Below, in pieces: positions 36,801-52,038 of a stretch of DNA of 64,000 nt. The DNA is from Gossypium raimondii (lineage: Eukaryota; Streptophyta; Magnoliopsida; Malvales; Malvaceae). Positions within the stretch are counted from its first letter, which is position 1; each line of letters opens with the position of its first letter. The translations under genes were made by a program, and so were the position numbers. The stretch spans positions 1,922,001-1,986,000 of the forward strand of contig NC_068567.1 of NCBI RefSeq assembly GCF_025698545.1. The letters are read 5' to 3'. The notes under the pieces are model-generated. The model saw only the letters and a list, made by a program, of their open reading frames with translations, made no database searches and had not been told where the DNA came from.

Positions 36801-37205
36801 TAAAAGTATTATAAAGATTTTGTATTAAGAATGAGATTTTATTTTATTCTTTTTATTTGAAAAACGAGTAAATTAATCTTTGCGTATTAGATTAAAGAGT
36901 AAATTGATTATTTTTATTAAAAATTTTATCTATTTATACTGTTAAAAATTAACGTGGCTGGCAAAATCACCAAACCGGTACAAGTGACGTGTTATGTGTA
37001 CCTCATACTGACGTATAAGGACTAATTTTTAATAGTCAAAATAAATGAAATTTTGAACAAAAAGACTCATTTGCTCCTTAATCTAATGTTCAATAACTAA
37101 TTCATCTTTTGTCACAAATAAAAAAAAAACTAATTCATCTATTTTTTAGATGATAAAACAAAAGATAATCCGACTTTTAATATGATAGTTTTCATGGTAC
37201 TTTTA
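36801..37205. mobile_element. MITE family A, copy 3
   Basis: Left end AAAAGTATTATAAAGATTTT, right end ATAGTTTTCATGGTACTTTT (read inward AAAAGTACCATGAAAACTAT). The centre has ACTGTTAAAAATTAACGTGG and GACGTATAAGGACTAATTTT. Slightly rearranged near 37085-37145, where ACTAATTCATC is duplicated. Confidence 0.68.
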
Positions 37206-38130
37206 CAAAGTTTTCCTTTTTCCGACAAAAGGGAAATATTTATTAATGAAAAAAAATTGAAAAGCAATGTAGTTAGTGGTGTTAAACAATCTAAACATAT
37301 AGGGACTAGTGTCACGAGCCAAAGTGCAAAGTCCATGAACATGACACAAGATGCGCCTCATGGAGGTCTATCGATAAGATGTGGATCATTTAGTCCACGA
37401 GAACTAGCCCGGTTCAAAGAACTATTAGAGAAGCCTGTCAGATTGAAGCCTGTTGGCCCGATAATGAATATATGACAACTTAGGCTATTTTGGTAACTAA
37501 TCTTAGAAGATTGATAGTAATCATATCTTGTAAAAATTAGATTAGATTTGATATGACATATCTTATAAATCCCTAAAATTAAAGGATATGATTAATCTCA
37601 TCCGTCGATGTAACTTAATCTTATCTGTTGGTTTTGGGGAGCTCAACTATAAATAGAGAGTCTCCCCTCACTTGTAATTCATTTCATTGTACTTCATTCA
37701 TTGTTTCATGATTCTTCATAAATAAGATAATATTGAGAGCATTTACTCAAACACTTTATGTGCGCTCTTTCTGTTGTTCTTTGTAAGCTTCCTTTGGCAT
37801 AAATCGCTTCCCCCTTACAACTTTTTGCCTTGAAGGAATTCTTAAGGAATCCTTATTTTAGTAAAGACTGACTTAAGCAAGTTTGGATGAACGACGCGTT
37901 CTATCATCTTAGCCACAGATTTTCTACTAGCTTTGCTTATAACTTTCAACGACTCCAACATTGCTGTCTAAGCAATAACACTATGGGTTTCATCTTGTTC
38001 CTGATTTCGCTAGAAGTCAATTTTCATCTGCCATTCAACCTTTTCTTTTGTGCTGAATTAAATGAATATGATATTGCACTAGGGCAGTTATCAACCCTTT
38101 CCTGATGAACACTTGTGTCGTTTTATATTG
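37206..38130 (+). mobile_element. Retrotransposon remnant with an LTR-like promoter region
   Basis: A frame to 37475 reads CGSFSPRELARFKELLEKPV and ends PVGPIMNI, unassigned but coding-like. From TGACAACTTAGGCTATTTTG (37472) to about 37918 the sequence looks like an LTR: TATA-type ACTATAAATAGAGAGTC near 37647, then CATTTCATTGTACTTCATTC and a T/C-rich R-U5-like stretch. A frame at 37887-38105 ends AELNEYDIALGQLST, also retroelement-like. No target duplication was identified, so the ends are uncertain. Confidence 0.45.
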
Positions 38131-38789
38131 ATTGTTGTATTTACAATGAGCCACCACTGTTGAATATTTTCCAAATCTTCTATCAGATTCCTAATTTTAA
38201 AAGAAATCAACTTAAAATCTTAAATATTTTTTAAAATAGACATATATCTCAATTTTACCTAACAAACCAATGCCTAATTATGAGAAAGGATTGTACTTGT
38301 GATTTTATGTTATCCCTATATATATTTTCAATAAAAGAATGACAAATTAAATTTTTCTAAAAAATTGAAAACTAAGAGAAAAAAATCTATTTTATTATCC
38401 TCTTATTAAGAAATAATAGAAATAAGATAAAATCACAATTTTATATAAAATGAAATCACAGTTTCATTAAATCTCATTCACCTCTATTTATACAGCCCCA
38501 AAGGCATAAAAGAAGAAAAAACAAAACGTACCTAATAACATCACAAAACTGCAAAGAAAACAGCTAGCTGGAAACAACTAAAAACATTACATCAGTACCA
38601 GATGCGGCAAGCAGTTGATGCTTGTTACTCGTGTATCCCCATTTTGCTTGTGTTGTCACTCAACCACCTTAATTTGCGTGTCGAGAACACGAAACAGTAC
38701 ACACTCACTAATTACATGACCCCATCACTCCACTTGACACTTGTCTTCCTTTTTCAGTTTTTTTGTTTTTCTTCTTGTTTATATTATAT
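38131..38789. other. Intergenic and 5' flank of the cystatin gene
   Basis: 38280-38480 contains an imperfect inverted repeat around TTCAATAAAAGAATGACAAA. From 38480 on the composition is more balanced, fitting a promoter region. No gene. Confidence 0.4.
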
Positions 38790-38798
38790 TATATAAAG
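38790..38798 (+). promoter_or_regulatory. Candidate TATA box for the cystatin gene
   Basis: TATATAAAG at 38790, 66 bases before the cystatin ATG. The spacing fits a short leader of about 30-35 bases. Confidence 0.4.
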
Positions 38799-38855
38799 AA
38801 CAACCCATATATCACATTATCGTCATAAAATAAGGGGTAGCAGCAAATAAGAGAT

Positions 38856-39233
38856 ATGGCGAAAGCTGAGGTTGTAATTGTTCTGTCTTTGTTGTTGGTG
38901 ACAACAGTGGTTGATGGGTTGGGAGGGAGGATGAGGATAAACGATGTGAAGAACAACAAAGAGGTGCAAGAGCTTGGGAGGTTCTCGGTGGAGGAGTATA
39001 ACAGGCGGAGCCAAGGGCGGTTGCGTTTCAGTTTGGCCAATGGTGGGCCGTCGACGGCGTTGGTTTTCTCTCAAGTGGTGGGAGCTGAGAAACAGGTGGT
39101 TGCTGGGATCAAGTATTATCTCAAGATTAAAGCCATGCAAGGTGGGGTAACCAAGACCTTTGAGTCAGTGGTTTTGGTTAAACCTTGGGTTCAATCCAAG
39201 GACTTGCTTAATTTTTCCCCTTCTACTCATTAA
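38856..39233 (+). CDS. Phytocystatin (cysteine protease inhibitor)
   Basis: Single-exon gene of 125 residues. An N-terminal secretory signal (VVIVLSLLLVTTVVDG, about residues 6-21) is followed by Gly23-Gly24 of the N-terminal binding segment. The plant cystatin signature appears as QELGRFSVEEYN at 38-49. The first inhibitory loop QVVAG is at 80-84 and the second-loop Trp is in KPW at 109-111. All elements that wedge into the active site of papain-like proteases are present, so it should be active. One-domain length is normal for small secreted phytocystatins (Arabidopsis CYS4/CYS5 type). The likely role is control of endogenous vacuolar or apoplastic proteases and defence. Minus-strand frames over the same bases are shadows. 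An AATAAA lies at about 39267. Confidence 0.93.
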   Translation: MAKAEVVIVLSLLLVTTVVDGLGGRMRINDVKNNKEVQELGRFSVEEYNRRSQGRLRFSLANGGPSTALVFSQVVGAEKQVVAGIKYYLKIKAMQGGVTKTFESVVLVKPWVQSKDLLNFSPSTH

Positions 39234-40636
39234 AAAGAGAAGTCTTTTTCCCTTGTAATCTTAATTAATAAAGCGATTGAATAAGAAAGTATGGTAATTA
39301 ACTGCTTGTTATACCAGAAATTCTGGGGTTATGGTGAAGATTATTGATTCAAAGCACAAAAAATTTAACATCATGTAAACATGCTTTGTTTATTAAATGG
39401 ATTAGAAGCATATCATCAACATGCATGGCTTCTTAGACCAAGTGAGTAGCATTATCTGAGCCTTTTATCTTAGAACAATCTGATCATGCCTTGCTGTCAA
39501 TGATCATAGGTGTCCTCTGTTCCTGTTTTGCCGCATTTGCTTGCTGTAAGTTCATCTTTGCAAATATGTTGCCATAAAATTGTGCATCCTTCTTGTTATA
39601 TTCCCTCATTTTCTGTTTCAGGACTCGGTACCCCACTTTCAATTCCCTGGTGTCAACAAAACAAACATAATTTAACTCCACTGCAATGACAACAATTGTA
39701 AAAACAATGGTTAAATCACTTCTTTTGAAACAAATGTGGGAACAATAATTAAGTTCGGGTCTAATTTAAATAAAAAAGTCAATTACTTAATTCAAAACTT
39801 AACTTGGATTCAGGTCCCAAATAGTAATTTAACTCATAAAACAACTAACTGTATATATTACAAAATGCCACTATTTCCCTACTGCAGCAAAGCACACATC
39901 TACCTAGAATATGTGTATGACAATCATGTTCATGTACGTCCAACAGTTTGCATTAAAAAGATACCTGTTACCAGGGTCAATCTCCAGGGCCTTTTTTATA
40001 CCAGCCTCTGCCAAATCCAAATCAACAAGTTGAATATAAGCTTGAGCTCTCCTGTATAGTGCTTTCACATTCCTACTTTCAAGTTCCAATACCTATAAAA
40101 TCACACGAGCCTTAACTGTCAGCATAAGTGAATCAGCAGTTTACATCTCCCAACAAGACAAGCTCTAGATGCCCCCATTAAAGCTATATTACCTTAGTAC
40201 AGAGCTCCTCAGCTTGCTTGTAATCTTTGAGTTTCAATTGGCAAGCTGCATTGTTGAGATTGCAAGTTACTTTTAGCAACTTACTTTGTTGCTGCTCCTC
40301 ATGATTGAAAGAATAGTCATGTTCTATGTACCTAACAGCCTTAAACAAAAGGAATTGTTGTCAAATAGTCGAATCATAAGTAAAAAAAGTCTAAAACAAT
40401 TTGTATAAATGGCACAGTTCATGGTGCATAACTTTACCTTCTCATATCTTTTTGATGCTCTCTCAATGTTACCAGCCGTGAATAATACATTCCCTTCTTC
40501 TTTCTTCTTCCCAGAAGCTTCAATCTTTTCTGGTGCATTCATTTCCCATGATTCTTTCTCCTGCAACCATTCATTATCAACATTTTAGACAGTGTCAGCG
40601 CCTATGTTGCTCAACTTCTTATTTTAAAGTACTCCT

Positions 40637-40697
40637 GTCTATGAGGCTATTACATCCAGAGATCGGTGTCTATGAGGCTATTACATCAGAGATCGGT
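40637..40697. repeat. 30-31-base tandem duplication in FKBP intron 7
   Basis: GTCTATGAGGCTATTACATC begins at 40637 and again at 40668, each ending AGAGATCGGT. The second unit abuts the left end of the MITE at 40698. Confidence 0.85.
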
Positions 40698-41043
40698 GAA
40701 AGTATCATGAAAGTACATGTAATAGGGGTTAGATTGTATTGTGCATCCTTTATTAAAAAATGAGTAAATTAGTATTTGTATCTTAGATTAAAAGTTTCAT
40801 CAATTTTCACTGGTTAAAAACTGGTATGATTGATGAAATAACTAGACAGTTACACCTGACATGTCACATGTAACTCATGATGACGTATAGGGACTAGTTT
40901 TTAACATTAAAAATTGATGGAATTTTTAACAGAGGGACCAGTTTGCTCTTTGATCTAATATACAAAGACTAATTTTCTCATTTTTTGAGTAAAGGGGATG
41001 AAATGCAATTCACCTCTAGTATAAGGGCTTTCATAATACTTTT
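40698..41043. mobile_element. MITE family A, copy 4, in FKBP intron 7
   Basis: Left end GAAAGTATCATGAAAGTAC; the right end read inward is AAAGTATTATGAAAGCCC. The interior has both halves: TTAGATTAAAAG on the left, TTTGATCTAATATACAAAG on the right. 346 bases, non-coding, clear of the splice sites. Confidence 0.75.
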
Positions 41044-41076
41044 ATATCAAAAGATCCTCCAAATATATGAAAAAAA

Positions 41077-41142
41077 ACAAAGAAATAACTAAGCATAGTC
41101 ATGTTGGGCACAAAGAAATAACTCAGCATAGTCATGTTGGGC
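41077..41142. repeat. 33-base tandem duplication in FKBP intron 7
   Basis: ACAAAGAAATAACTAAGCAT at 41077 and ACAAAGAAATAACTCAGCAT at 41110, both continuing AGTCATGTTGGGC; one mismatch in 33 bases. Confidence 0.88.
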
Positions 41143-41420
41143 ACATACACACTTGACATGGAAAAATGTGCATCAGAGGTTGAGTATATACACTAACCTT
41201 CACAAATGAGACCAACTCAACCTCATAATACACAGTTGAGTTTGCAGGAACAACAGCCAACTCCTGCTGTGATTCAGATGAACCGAAAGCGTATTCGGGC
41301 TGGATAGTGGTAAGTGCATGTTCTCCTTTCTTCATGGTCTTCACAGTTTTTTCAAGACCATCAATTACTTGTCCTGCCACAAATGTCATCCAATTCAAAA
41401 CAACTTCATACAAAGACTAA

Positions 41421-41572
41421 AGGGTGAGTTTAGATGGGCGGTGCGTTTACCTGCGGTTAGTGTAAAAACAGCGGTGGCGGTGAGATTAGATACTGTAGCG
41501 ATACTGTAGCGTGAGACAAAAAATAAACTAAATGCACCGCACCGCACCCAATCGCCCATCCAAACCCACCCT
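41421..41572. mobile_element. Small TIR MITE in FKBP intron 6
   Basis: 152 bases between AGGGTGAGTTTAGATGGGCG and CGCCCATCCAAACCCACCCT. The ends are inverted repeats with two mismatches in 20 bases. The interior is GC-rich (GCACCGCACCGCACCC, GCGGTGGCGGTGAG) compared with the intron. TAA borders both sides, but the target duplication is not certain. Confidence 0.75.
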
Positions 41573-41898
41573 AAGTATGAAACTAATGTGCCTATGTGAT
41601 GAGATCTTATAAAGAACCACATAAGGATGAAAACTATTATTACCTTCATCAACTTTGAACTCAAATGACCCCTCATCATGACCCTTTTTCACAAAGATCA
41701 TCCCATCTTCCAGCTTCCCAATTAATTTCACTAGCAAAGAGTATAAAGAAGAGTTATGGAAAACCATTCAAACAACTACAGAATGTAATGAGATAATAAA
41801 TTCCAAAGCCAACCTTGAACCATTGTTCCATTATATGGACGATCATAACCTTCTCCTTCCTTCAAGATCTTCTTCAATATCTTCTTGTCCTTTGTGAT

Positions 41899-42077
41899 TT
41901 CTTATTTAAGCTTGCGGAATTCGTTCACGATCATAACCTTACATTGTGGTTTCACTGTCAGCAGAACTTGCTCACCTTTCTTCATTGTTTTTACAGCCTC
42001 TGAAAATGCAGGGCAAAAATAGCCTGCATGGTACGAATTCCGACTTCTTATTTAAGCTTGCGGAATTCGTTCACGAT
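41899..42077. repeat. 33-base direct repeat shared by FKBP exon 5 and intron 4
   Basis: TTCTTATTTAAGCTTGCGGA, continuing ATTCGTTCACGAT, is present at 41899-41931 (exon 5) and exactly at 42045-42077 (intron 4). The intron copy overlaps a 10-base inverted repeat, ACGAATTCCG at 42033-42042 and CGGAATTCGT at 42061-42070. A separate 14-base direct repeat ACGATCATAACCTT lies at 41839-41852 and 41927-41940, overlapping the exon copy by five bases. Confidence 0.93.
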
Positions 42078-43183
42078 AAGTAAGAACGTATAGTAAAGAG
42101 GAATCACACTTACCATCTCCAACAGTGAACTCCACCCCATGAGATTTTGAAACCAGTGTACCATCTTCTAAACAAACTTCATACTTGACTGTCATAAACA
42201 CAAGACAACCACTGTAAGCACACAAGTTTTGAATGATTTAAACAGAAAGAGGAAATGAATCCTAATATACCAAAAACTTCATCCAAATCTTAGGGGTTCT
42301 GCCGTTTCTCCCCTTCAACAAGTATTTTCTTGAAGATTCCTCCATCTTGGCATATATCCTTGACACTAGTCCAAGAAATCAGCTCCACATCAAATTGAAG
42401 TGTTGCATTAGGAGGAATAGTTGGAGGTGATCCGGATTCACCATATGCCAACTCGGGTGGTACTGTGAAAATGGCATTTTCACCTTTCTTCATTGTTTTG
42501 ATACCTTCGTCCCACCCCTTGATTACTTGTCCTGAAAATCATGGAGAGCGTATCCATGGTTTTGTCCAACTAGGTAGTTATAACCTGTGATTCTTCAATG
42601 TCATAAAATTGAGTCCGACATATTGAAATCGGATTTGAGGTTTAATCCTCCAAATATTGGAAAACTTAAAAAATATTAACCATATTCGTGTTGGGCACAT
42701 AACGCGTATGCACCTGACTTTCGAGCTCAAGTCCATATAACACGAGCTATAACTTTTCTGTTCAATGCATCAAGGAAAACCATCTGCACTAAATACAATT
42801 TAAGTTAATAGAAGATGAACAGAAAATGAGATAAAAAGGTTTGTTTACCAAGGCCAAGCTTGAATTTAAAAGGAGTTCCCCTATCAAGGCTGGAATCAAA
42901 CTTGGTTCCATCAATCAAAGCTCCAGTATAATGCACTGCAAATGAAATCAAAATAAACCCATCAACTCAAAAATGCCCAAAGAAATCAATAGAACAATGA
43001 ACAAAGTAGACGATCCCCCCCACCCCCACCATTACCTTCAACGTCATAACCATTTTTGGGAGTTTCCCACCCTTCACCTTCCTTAACCAGCTTCTTCTTC
43101 AAGCCATCGTTCCCAATATCTTTCTCCTCACCAGCTTTGAGGATGGGGTTAATCTGGTCATCCTATTTTGCAGTTTCTTCCAT

Positions 43184-43455
43184 GTTGGTTGCTTTTGTGT
43201 AATCCAAGTCGTATTTCTTTGGCAAAATGCTTGAAGATTGGTTTTCTGGGTTTCCTGAGCGATGTAAAGAGATCCAAGTCATGAGAATATAAAGGTGGCA
43301 TTGAGATGAAATAGATAAACACAACAGAGAGAGTTTGTATTAGAGTTGTTCCCGCTAACGGACTGAATCCTAGTTCTTGAGTTTTCCCTCCTTTTTGCGA
43401 GCAGTTGACAGTGTCTTTCATATTTGGCCTTACAATCCGGTAGTCGTTTATTTTT
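43184..43455. other. 5' flank of the FKBP pseudogene
   Basis: Mixed-composition sequence to about 43430, probably leader and proximal promoter of the minus-strand locus. No secure promoter element. Confidence 0.4.
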
Positions 43456-44730
43456 GGTTAAATTCTACTATTAGTCCTTATACTATATATAAATTATGAA
43501 TTTAGTCTTTGTATTTTAATTTGGTAAATTTTAATATAAATTTTTTTAATTTTACAATTTTAGTCCTTACCTAAATGGTAGTGGTTAAAGCCTATTGATA
43601 ATTTTTTTTATTTTAGTCTCGTATATACATAAAGTTAGTAGATTTAGTTTATGTTCTCCAATTTGATTATTCTTAATCTTTATATTTTTAAATTTGAAAT
43701 TTCAAATTTGGTGTAAAATGACAGCCATTAAATCTATTAACTTGAATTTTACGAGTATTATATGGAAATAAAAAGTTGCATGGTAAAACTTGGATTTTAT
43801 GATGTGATAACATGTTTTCTATATAAGATTTTGGAAATAATGAACTTAATGAATTTAACAATTACCATTTAGTTGAGATTAAAATTTTGAAAATTGAAAT
43901 TATAAAGACTAAAAATGATCAAACTAAAATACAAAGTGAAAAAATGTTCGGCTAAGTTGTAATATGTCATGTGGCCACAAGTTTAGTACACATATTGGCG
44001 CAATAATACGAATAAAGCAGAAAATACTAAAATGAATACAAGCAAATTGGTTACATAGTTTGGTCCAACACACTAACTCTACACGACCTTACTTAGAAAA
44101 GAAATCCATTACTAAACTCACTCTACAAGTAATGATTTAAAACTTAATCAATGATAAACCTCGTATAATTGCAATTTCACTCTAATATATTTAGTACGAA
44201 CTCTCCACAAACCTTTCTTACAAAAGACTGTTAACAAATCACTCAAAGATGAATAAAATACTCTCGCGTAAAAGTTCCTTACGGTAATCATATATGCTTT
44301 CTTTAAATTCGTTATCCTTACATCCACGAACCATTCATGTATATATAGGTTTCAAATATTCTCAAAATTATCATCAATTGCAAGTCTTATGTTTGGAGTA
44401 GGACTCTTCAAAGCATGCCGTCAAGATATAAGGATAATTCAGAATAATGACTTTTCAAGAATCATATTTTAAATCTAACTCTTTTAACCGGAATCTTTTA
44501 AGTGTGTTGCATCAACAGATAGATATCTCTGTATATCTCATATTTTTGTTGCTTATAAGATAACTATAAGGATAATGATAATACAAAGTCAAAAAAGGGC
44601 TAATGTATAATAAATTTGTGGTTTGACATGTTACAGTCGTTAAAACAACTTGCTACACAATTTGATTCTTGACACAAAGATTAAACCCACAACTTAAGCA
44701 TGATACAAAAACTAATAACAGAATTTAACT
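43456..44730. mobile_element. MITE family D, copy 2, split by a solo LTR
   Basis: Left end GGTTAAATTCTACTATTAGT at 43456. The right end around 44676-44730 (AACCCACAACTTAAGCATG, then AACTAATAACAGAATTTAAC) is its inverted partner. The middle is interrupted by a 738-base insertion; joined, the halves match the 392-base copy at 31588-31979. Confidence 0.7.
43937..44674. mobile_element. Solo LTR, 738 bases
   Basis: It begins TGAAAAAATGTTCGGC and ends GATTCTTGACA. CAAAG lies directly before (43932-43936) and after (44675-44679), a perfect 5-base target duplication. It sits inside a MITE whose halves rejoin when it is removed. No coding region. Orientation is unclear since both ends obey TG...CA; a TATA-like TGTATATATAGG at 44338 favours plus. 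Superfamily not determined. Confidence 0.82.
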
Positions 44731-46372
44731 TTTATTTTAGAGTTGTGCCGATGAAGCTTTAACTTAAGATTAATGTTAAACTTTTCGTCTTGTAAATTTA
44801 TGTTTGGTTTAATTTTTTCATGAGTTGAAGGAATTTCCTTGCTCAGCCTAGGTCAAATTTGGGTGAACATTTTAAAATATATATATAATTTTCATATAAA
44901 ATTATATATTATTATTATTTTTTTAACAATGAAATAGGTTACACATAGATGGATTGTGTTAAGTTCAACCCAGGCTCTGGTCTAATTTTTTTTTTAAATT
45001 CAGATTATAAGGTGACTCATAGACATCTCTAGTCTGAAATAAGGGGTGTTACATATTTTTTTCATAAAGAACCACTTGACACAATTGTAGACTTTACTCG
45101 TGTCGAGCTTTAACACAAAGAGCCATTTCTTCTCTTTGAAATCTATTTTTCGATAAACGTAAAATCTCTCATGTAATTAGTGCATAAACTAATGGGTCGA
45201 AACTAACTAATAAATATAGGAGTTGTTAAGTTTTAGTACAATAGCTATATTGCTAAAATTAATGCATTGTATGTCAATTCTCAATTAAGAATATCCAAGC
45301 AACAACGAGTAACACCAGTACCAATGATATGCCAAAATTTTTGATGGAAACATGTTTGCATGTCTTCTAGTTTGGAAAGTAGTTGTGAGGAATCTGTTAG
45401 TGGCCTATGAAAAAAGGTAGTGTTCTTCCCACCCAACTTCATCCAATTAACCCTACAATGGTGTGCCTAATAAATACAAATTTGTACTATTAAATCTATA
45501 TACCTTGTTTAATTTAGCTAGCCATAAAGGAATTTATGTGAAGGAGGTGATGTTGAAAGTCGAAAGCCGATTTATTCTCTAAAATGGAGAGTCAAATAAT
45601 GAAGGTGAAAAGGTGATGGTTGAAAGGAATAAATTTTCACACAACAGAAATCGTATAAAGAACAACAAAAATATCATAGAGAGCGCAATAAAATAATAAA
45701 AAAACAGAACCCTCCTCATTGTCATCCAAGAGAAGGAGACAATCCATACATTTCAATTCCCTCGCCTCTCTCTCTTTCGATCTTTTTTCCCATATTCTCT
45801 CAACAAACCACCACTTTGTCACTTTCATTGCACGACTCTATGCCTCAGAGGGTGAATCGACATTCGACCATTTATAAAGTCTCCAATTGAGTTGAAAAAT
45901 TAAAAAAATAATTTTTTTAAAAGTATAAATATTTAAATAAAAAAATTTAAAAAATAAAATTAGGTTATTTTGTTCAAAATCTATCCTTCCATATAGAGAG
46001 AGAGAGATTTATTTTTGGTAGTAAAATATAATCCAAAAGAAAAATGCTGATGTGTCGTTAGAAGAATGGAAAGCGCATAACCTTCCGTTATTACAAACCT
46101 TCCCTTTAAATACTCAAATTTAAAACTCAATTCCACTTATCATTTCTCTTTCAATAAAACCCAATTTTCTTTTCACTTTGGCTCTCTCGGTGACCCCTTT
46201 CTCTTAAATTTCTCTTGGGGTCGCCCAAAATCATAAAAAAAAGTAAAAAATTTCTTAAAAATTTCAACTTTTTCATTCAATTCCTAAATTACTAATCAAA
46301 TTTAATCCGAAAAAACTAAAAAAAAAGTAAGTTTCTTTTTGTTTTTTTTTTGTTCAAAGAACTTTTTCAACC
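44731..46372. other. Intergenic and 5' flank of SEC23
   Basis: AT-rich, no gene to about 45550. From about 46100 the sequence is TC-rich, in keeping with a leader for the ATG at 46373. A minus-strand frame at 45637-45828 is not convincing. Confidence 0.5.
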
Positions 46373-50892
<4,520 letters not shown>

Positions 50893-52038
50893 TTGTATAA
50901 AACAGTTGAACGACGTAAATTTTTGGTATGTGAAATTCTGTCAGTGTGGGTTCTCCTCAGTTTTACGTATGAGAGGTCCGGTACCTTCACAGTAGTTCAT
51001 CGGACAGGCGCGGTTAAGGCAACAATGAGGTCATAGAGAGTTTGAGAATATTAGTTGAAGGAACCCGTCATCGGGGACCGGTTAGGAACATACTCGACAG
51101 AATTTCGATTTTGTTATTGGTTTTGTATACAATCAGATCAAGTGAGGTGGCAGTCTATGTGTTGTATATATGGAATTTTCAGGTCATGAATACATACCTC
51201 AAAACTAGGGGTTGAGAGACTTGTATAGATGGGGAAGTTAAATGAAGATGGGGTTATTTTTGTTTTGTTTTTATTTATGTCTTGAGTTAAAAGTTCAAAA
51301 CTTTAAAGCATCCAAAGTTAAATATGAATTTTATGGTTGGTTTTTTTTATCCTTTGCTTTATTTTGATTACCTTTTATTATTTTGCATTTCTTACTCAAC
51401 ATTCCACAAGCAAACAGCATTAAAATGCTATTTTGCTAATTTTATTGTGATGGTGAAATATATAATTTACATATTAATATTGTCTATAATGATTTCAATT
51501 TCTTTACATTTACATATTAAATTAAAATAATAACAATAATGTTTGGTAAAATTTACATTTAATCAATAATTTTTAAAAGTAACATCTAAAAATAAAGTAA
51601 AATTGAAAAAAAATAAAGAGTGGACGATATAGGCACAAGTCTTTGAAAATCTCAAAGATAAGATTTTTAAAGCATTCATTTTACAATATTCGTTTTTAAT
51701 TTATGCAACATAAGATATGATGTATATTTTAATAGTTAAATTAATAATTTTAGTAACGGAAGGACTTGATTGATATAAACTCAATAGTTTTGGAGTGTAA
51801 TTAAAATGATTTAAAGTTTAAGAATCAATTTAAAATAAAAATCATAGTTTGGGGATGTTTGGTGTAATTAACTCTAATAAAAAATAGTATTAATTTTCAC
51901 TCACAGTGTCAGTGGTATAACTAATTCTATTTCTAATAAAAATAGGAGAAAAAATATTAGCAAAATAAAAAATATTAAAAAAGCCCGACTCCCGCTAAAA
52001 TTCAAAAATCACCAACTGCCTCTCTCTTTCCCGGAAAG
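50893..52038. other. SEC23 3' region and PRD1 5' flank
   Basis: The first 350 bases have balanced composition and are probably the SEC23 3' untranslated region. The rest is AT-rich until about 51990. No gene or known repeat. Confidence 0.5.

Larger units (their letters stand above)
39484..43183 (-). pseudogene. Broken FKBP62/FKBP65 (ROF)-type peptidyl-prolyl isomerase with TPR domain
   Basis: Eleven exons on the minus strand: 43183-43036, 42935-42849, 42531-42271, 42188-42114, 42023-41814, 41730-41644, 41373-41198, 40560-40438, 40339-40193, 40092-39965, 39646-39484, all with GT-AG borders. The intact family has three FKBP domains, then TPRs and a calmodulin-binding end, and acts as an HSP90 co-chaperone in heat stress. 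Domain 1 keeps [16 protein letters not shown] and [13 protein letters not shown]. Domain 3 ends YAFGSSESQQELAVVP, and the TPR part has CNLNNAACQLKLKDY and NVKALYRRAQAY. Damage: TAG at codon 7 (43163-43165), TAA after RQNP (42290-42292), and in exon 5 loss of the domain 2 end, replaced by foreign bases with TAA (41902-41904). No ATG bypasses the first stop before domain 1. Exons 6-11 have no lesion, so the decay is recent or the 3' part is still expressed. Confidence 0.88.

Noticed and set aside
38789-39140. Minus-strand frames across the cystatin gene
   Set aside because: Shadows of a well-supported plus-strand gene.
45637-45828. 63-codon minus-strand frame before SEC23
   Set aside because: Low-complexity sequence, no homologue, lies in the SEC23 promoter region.
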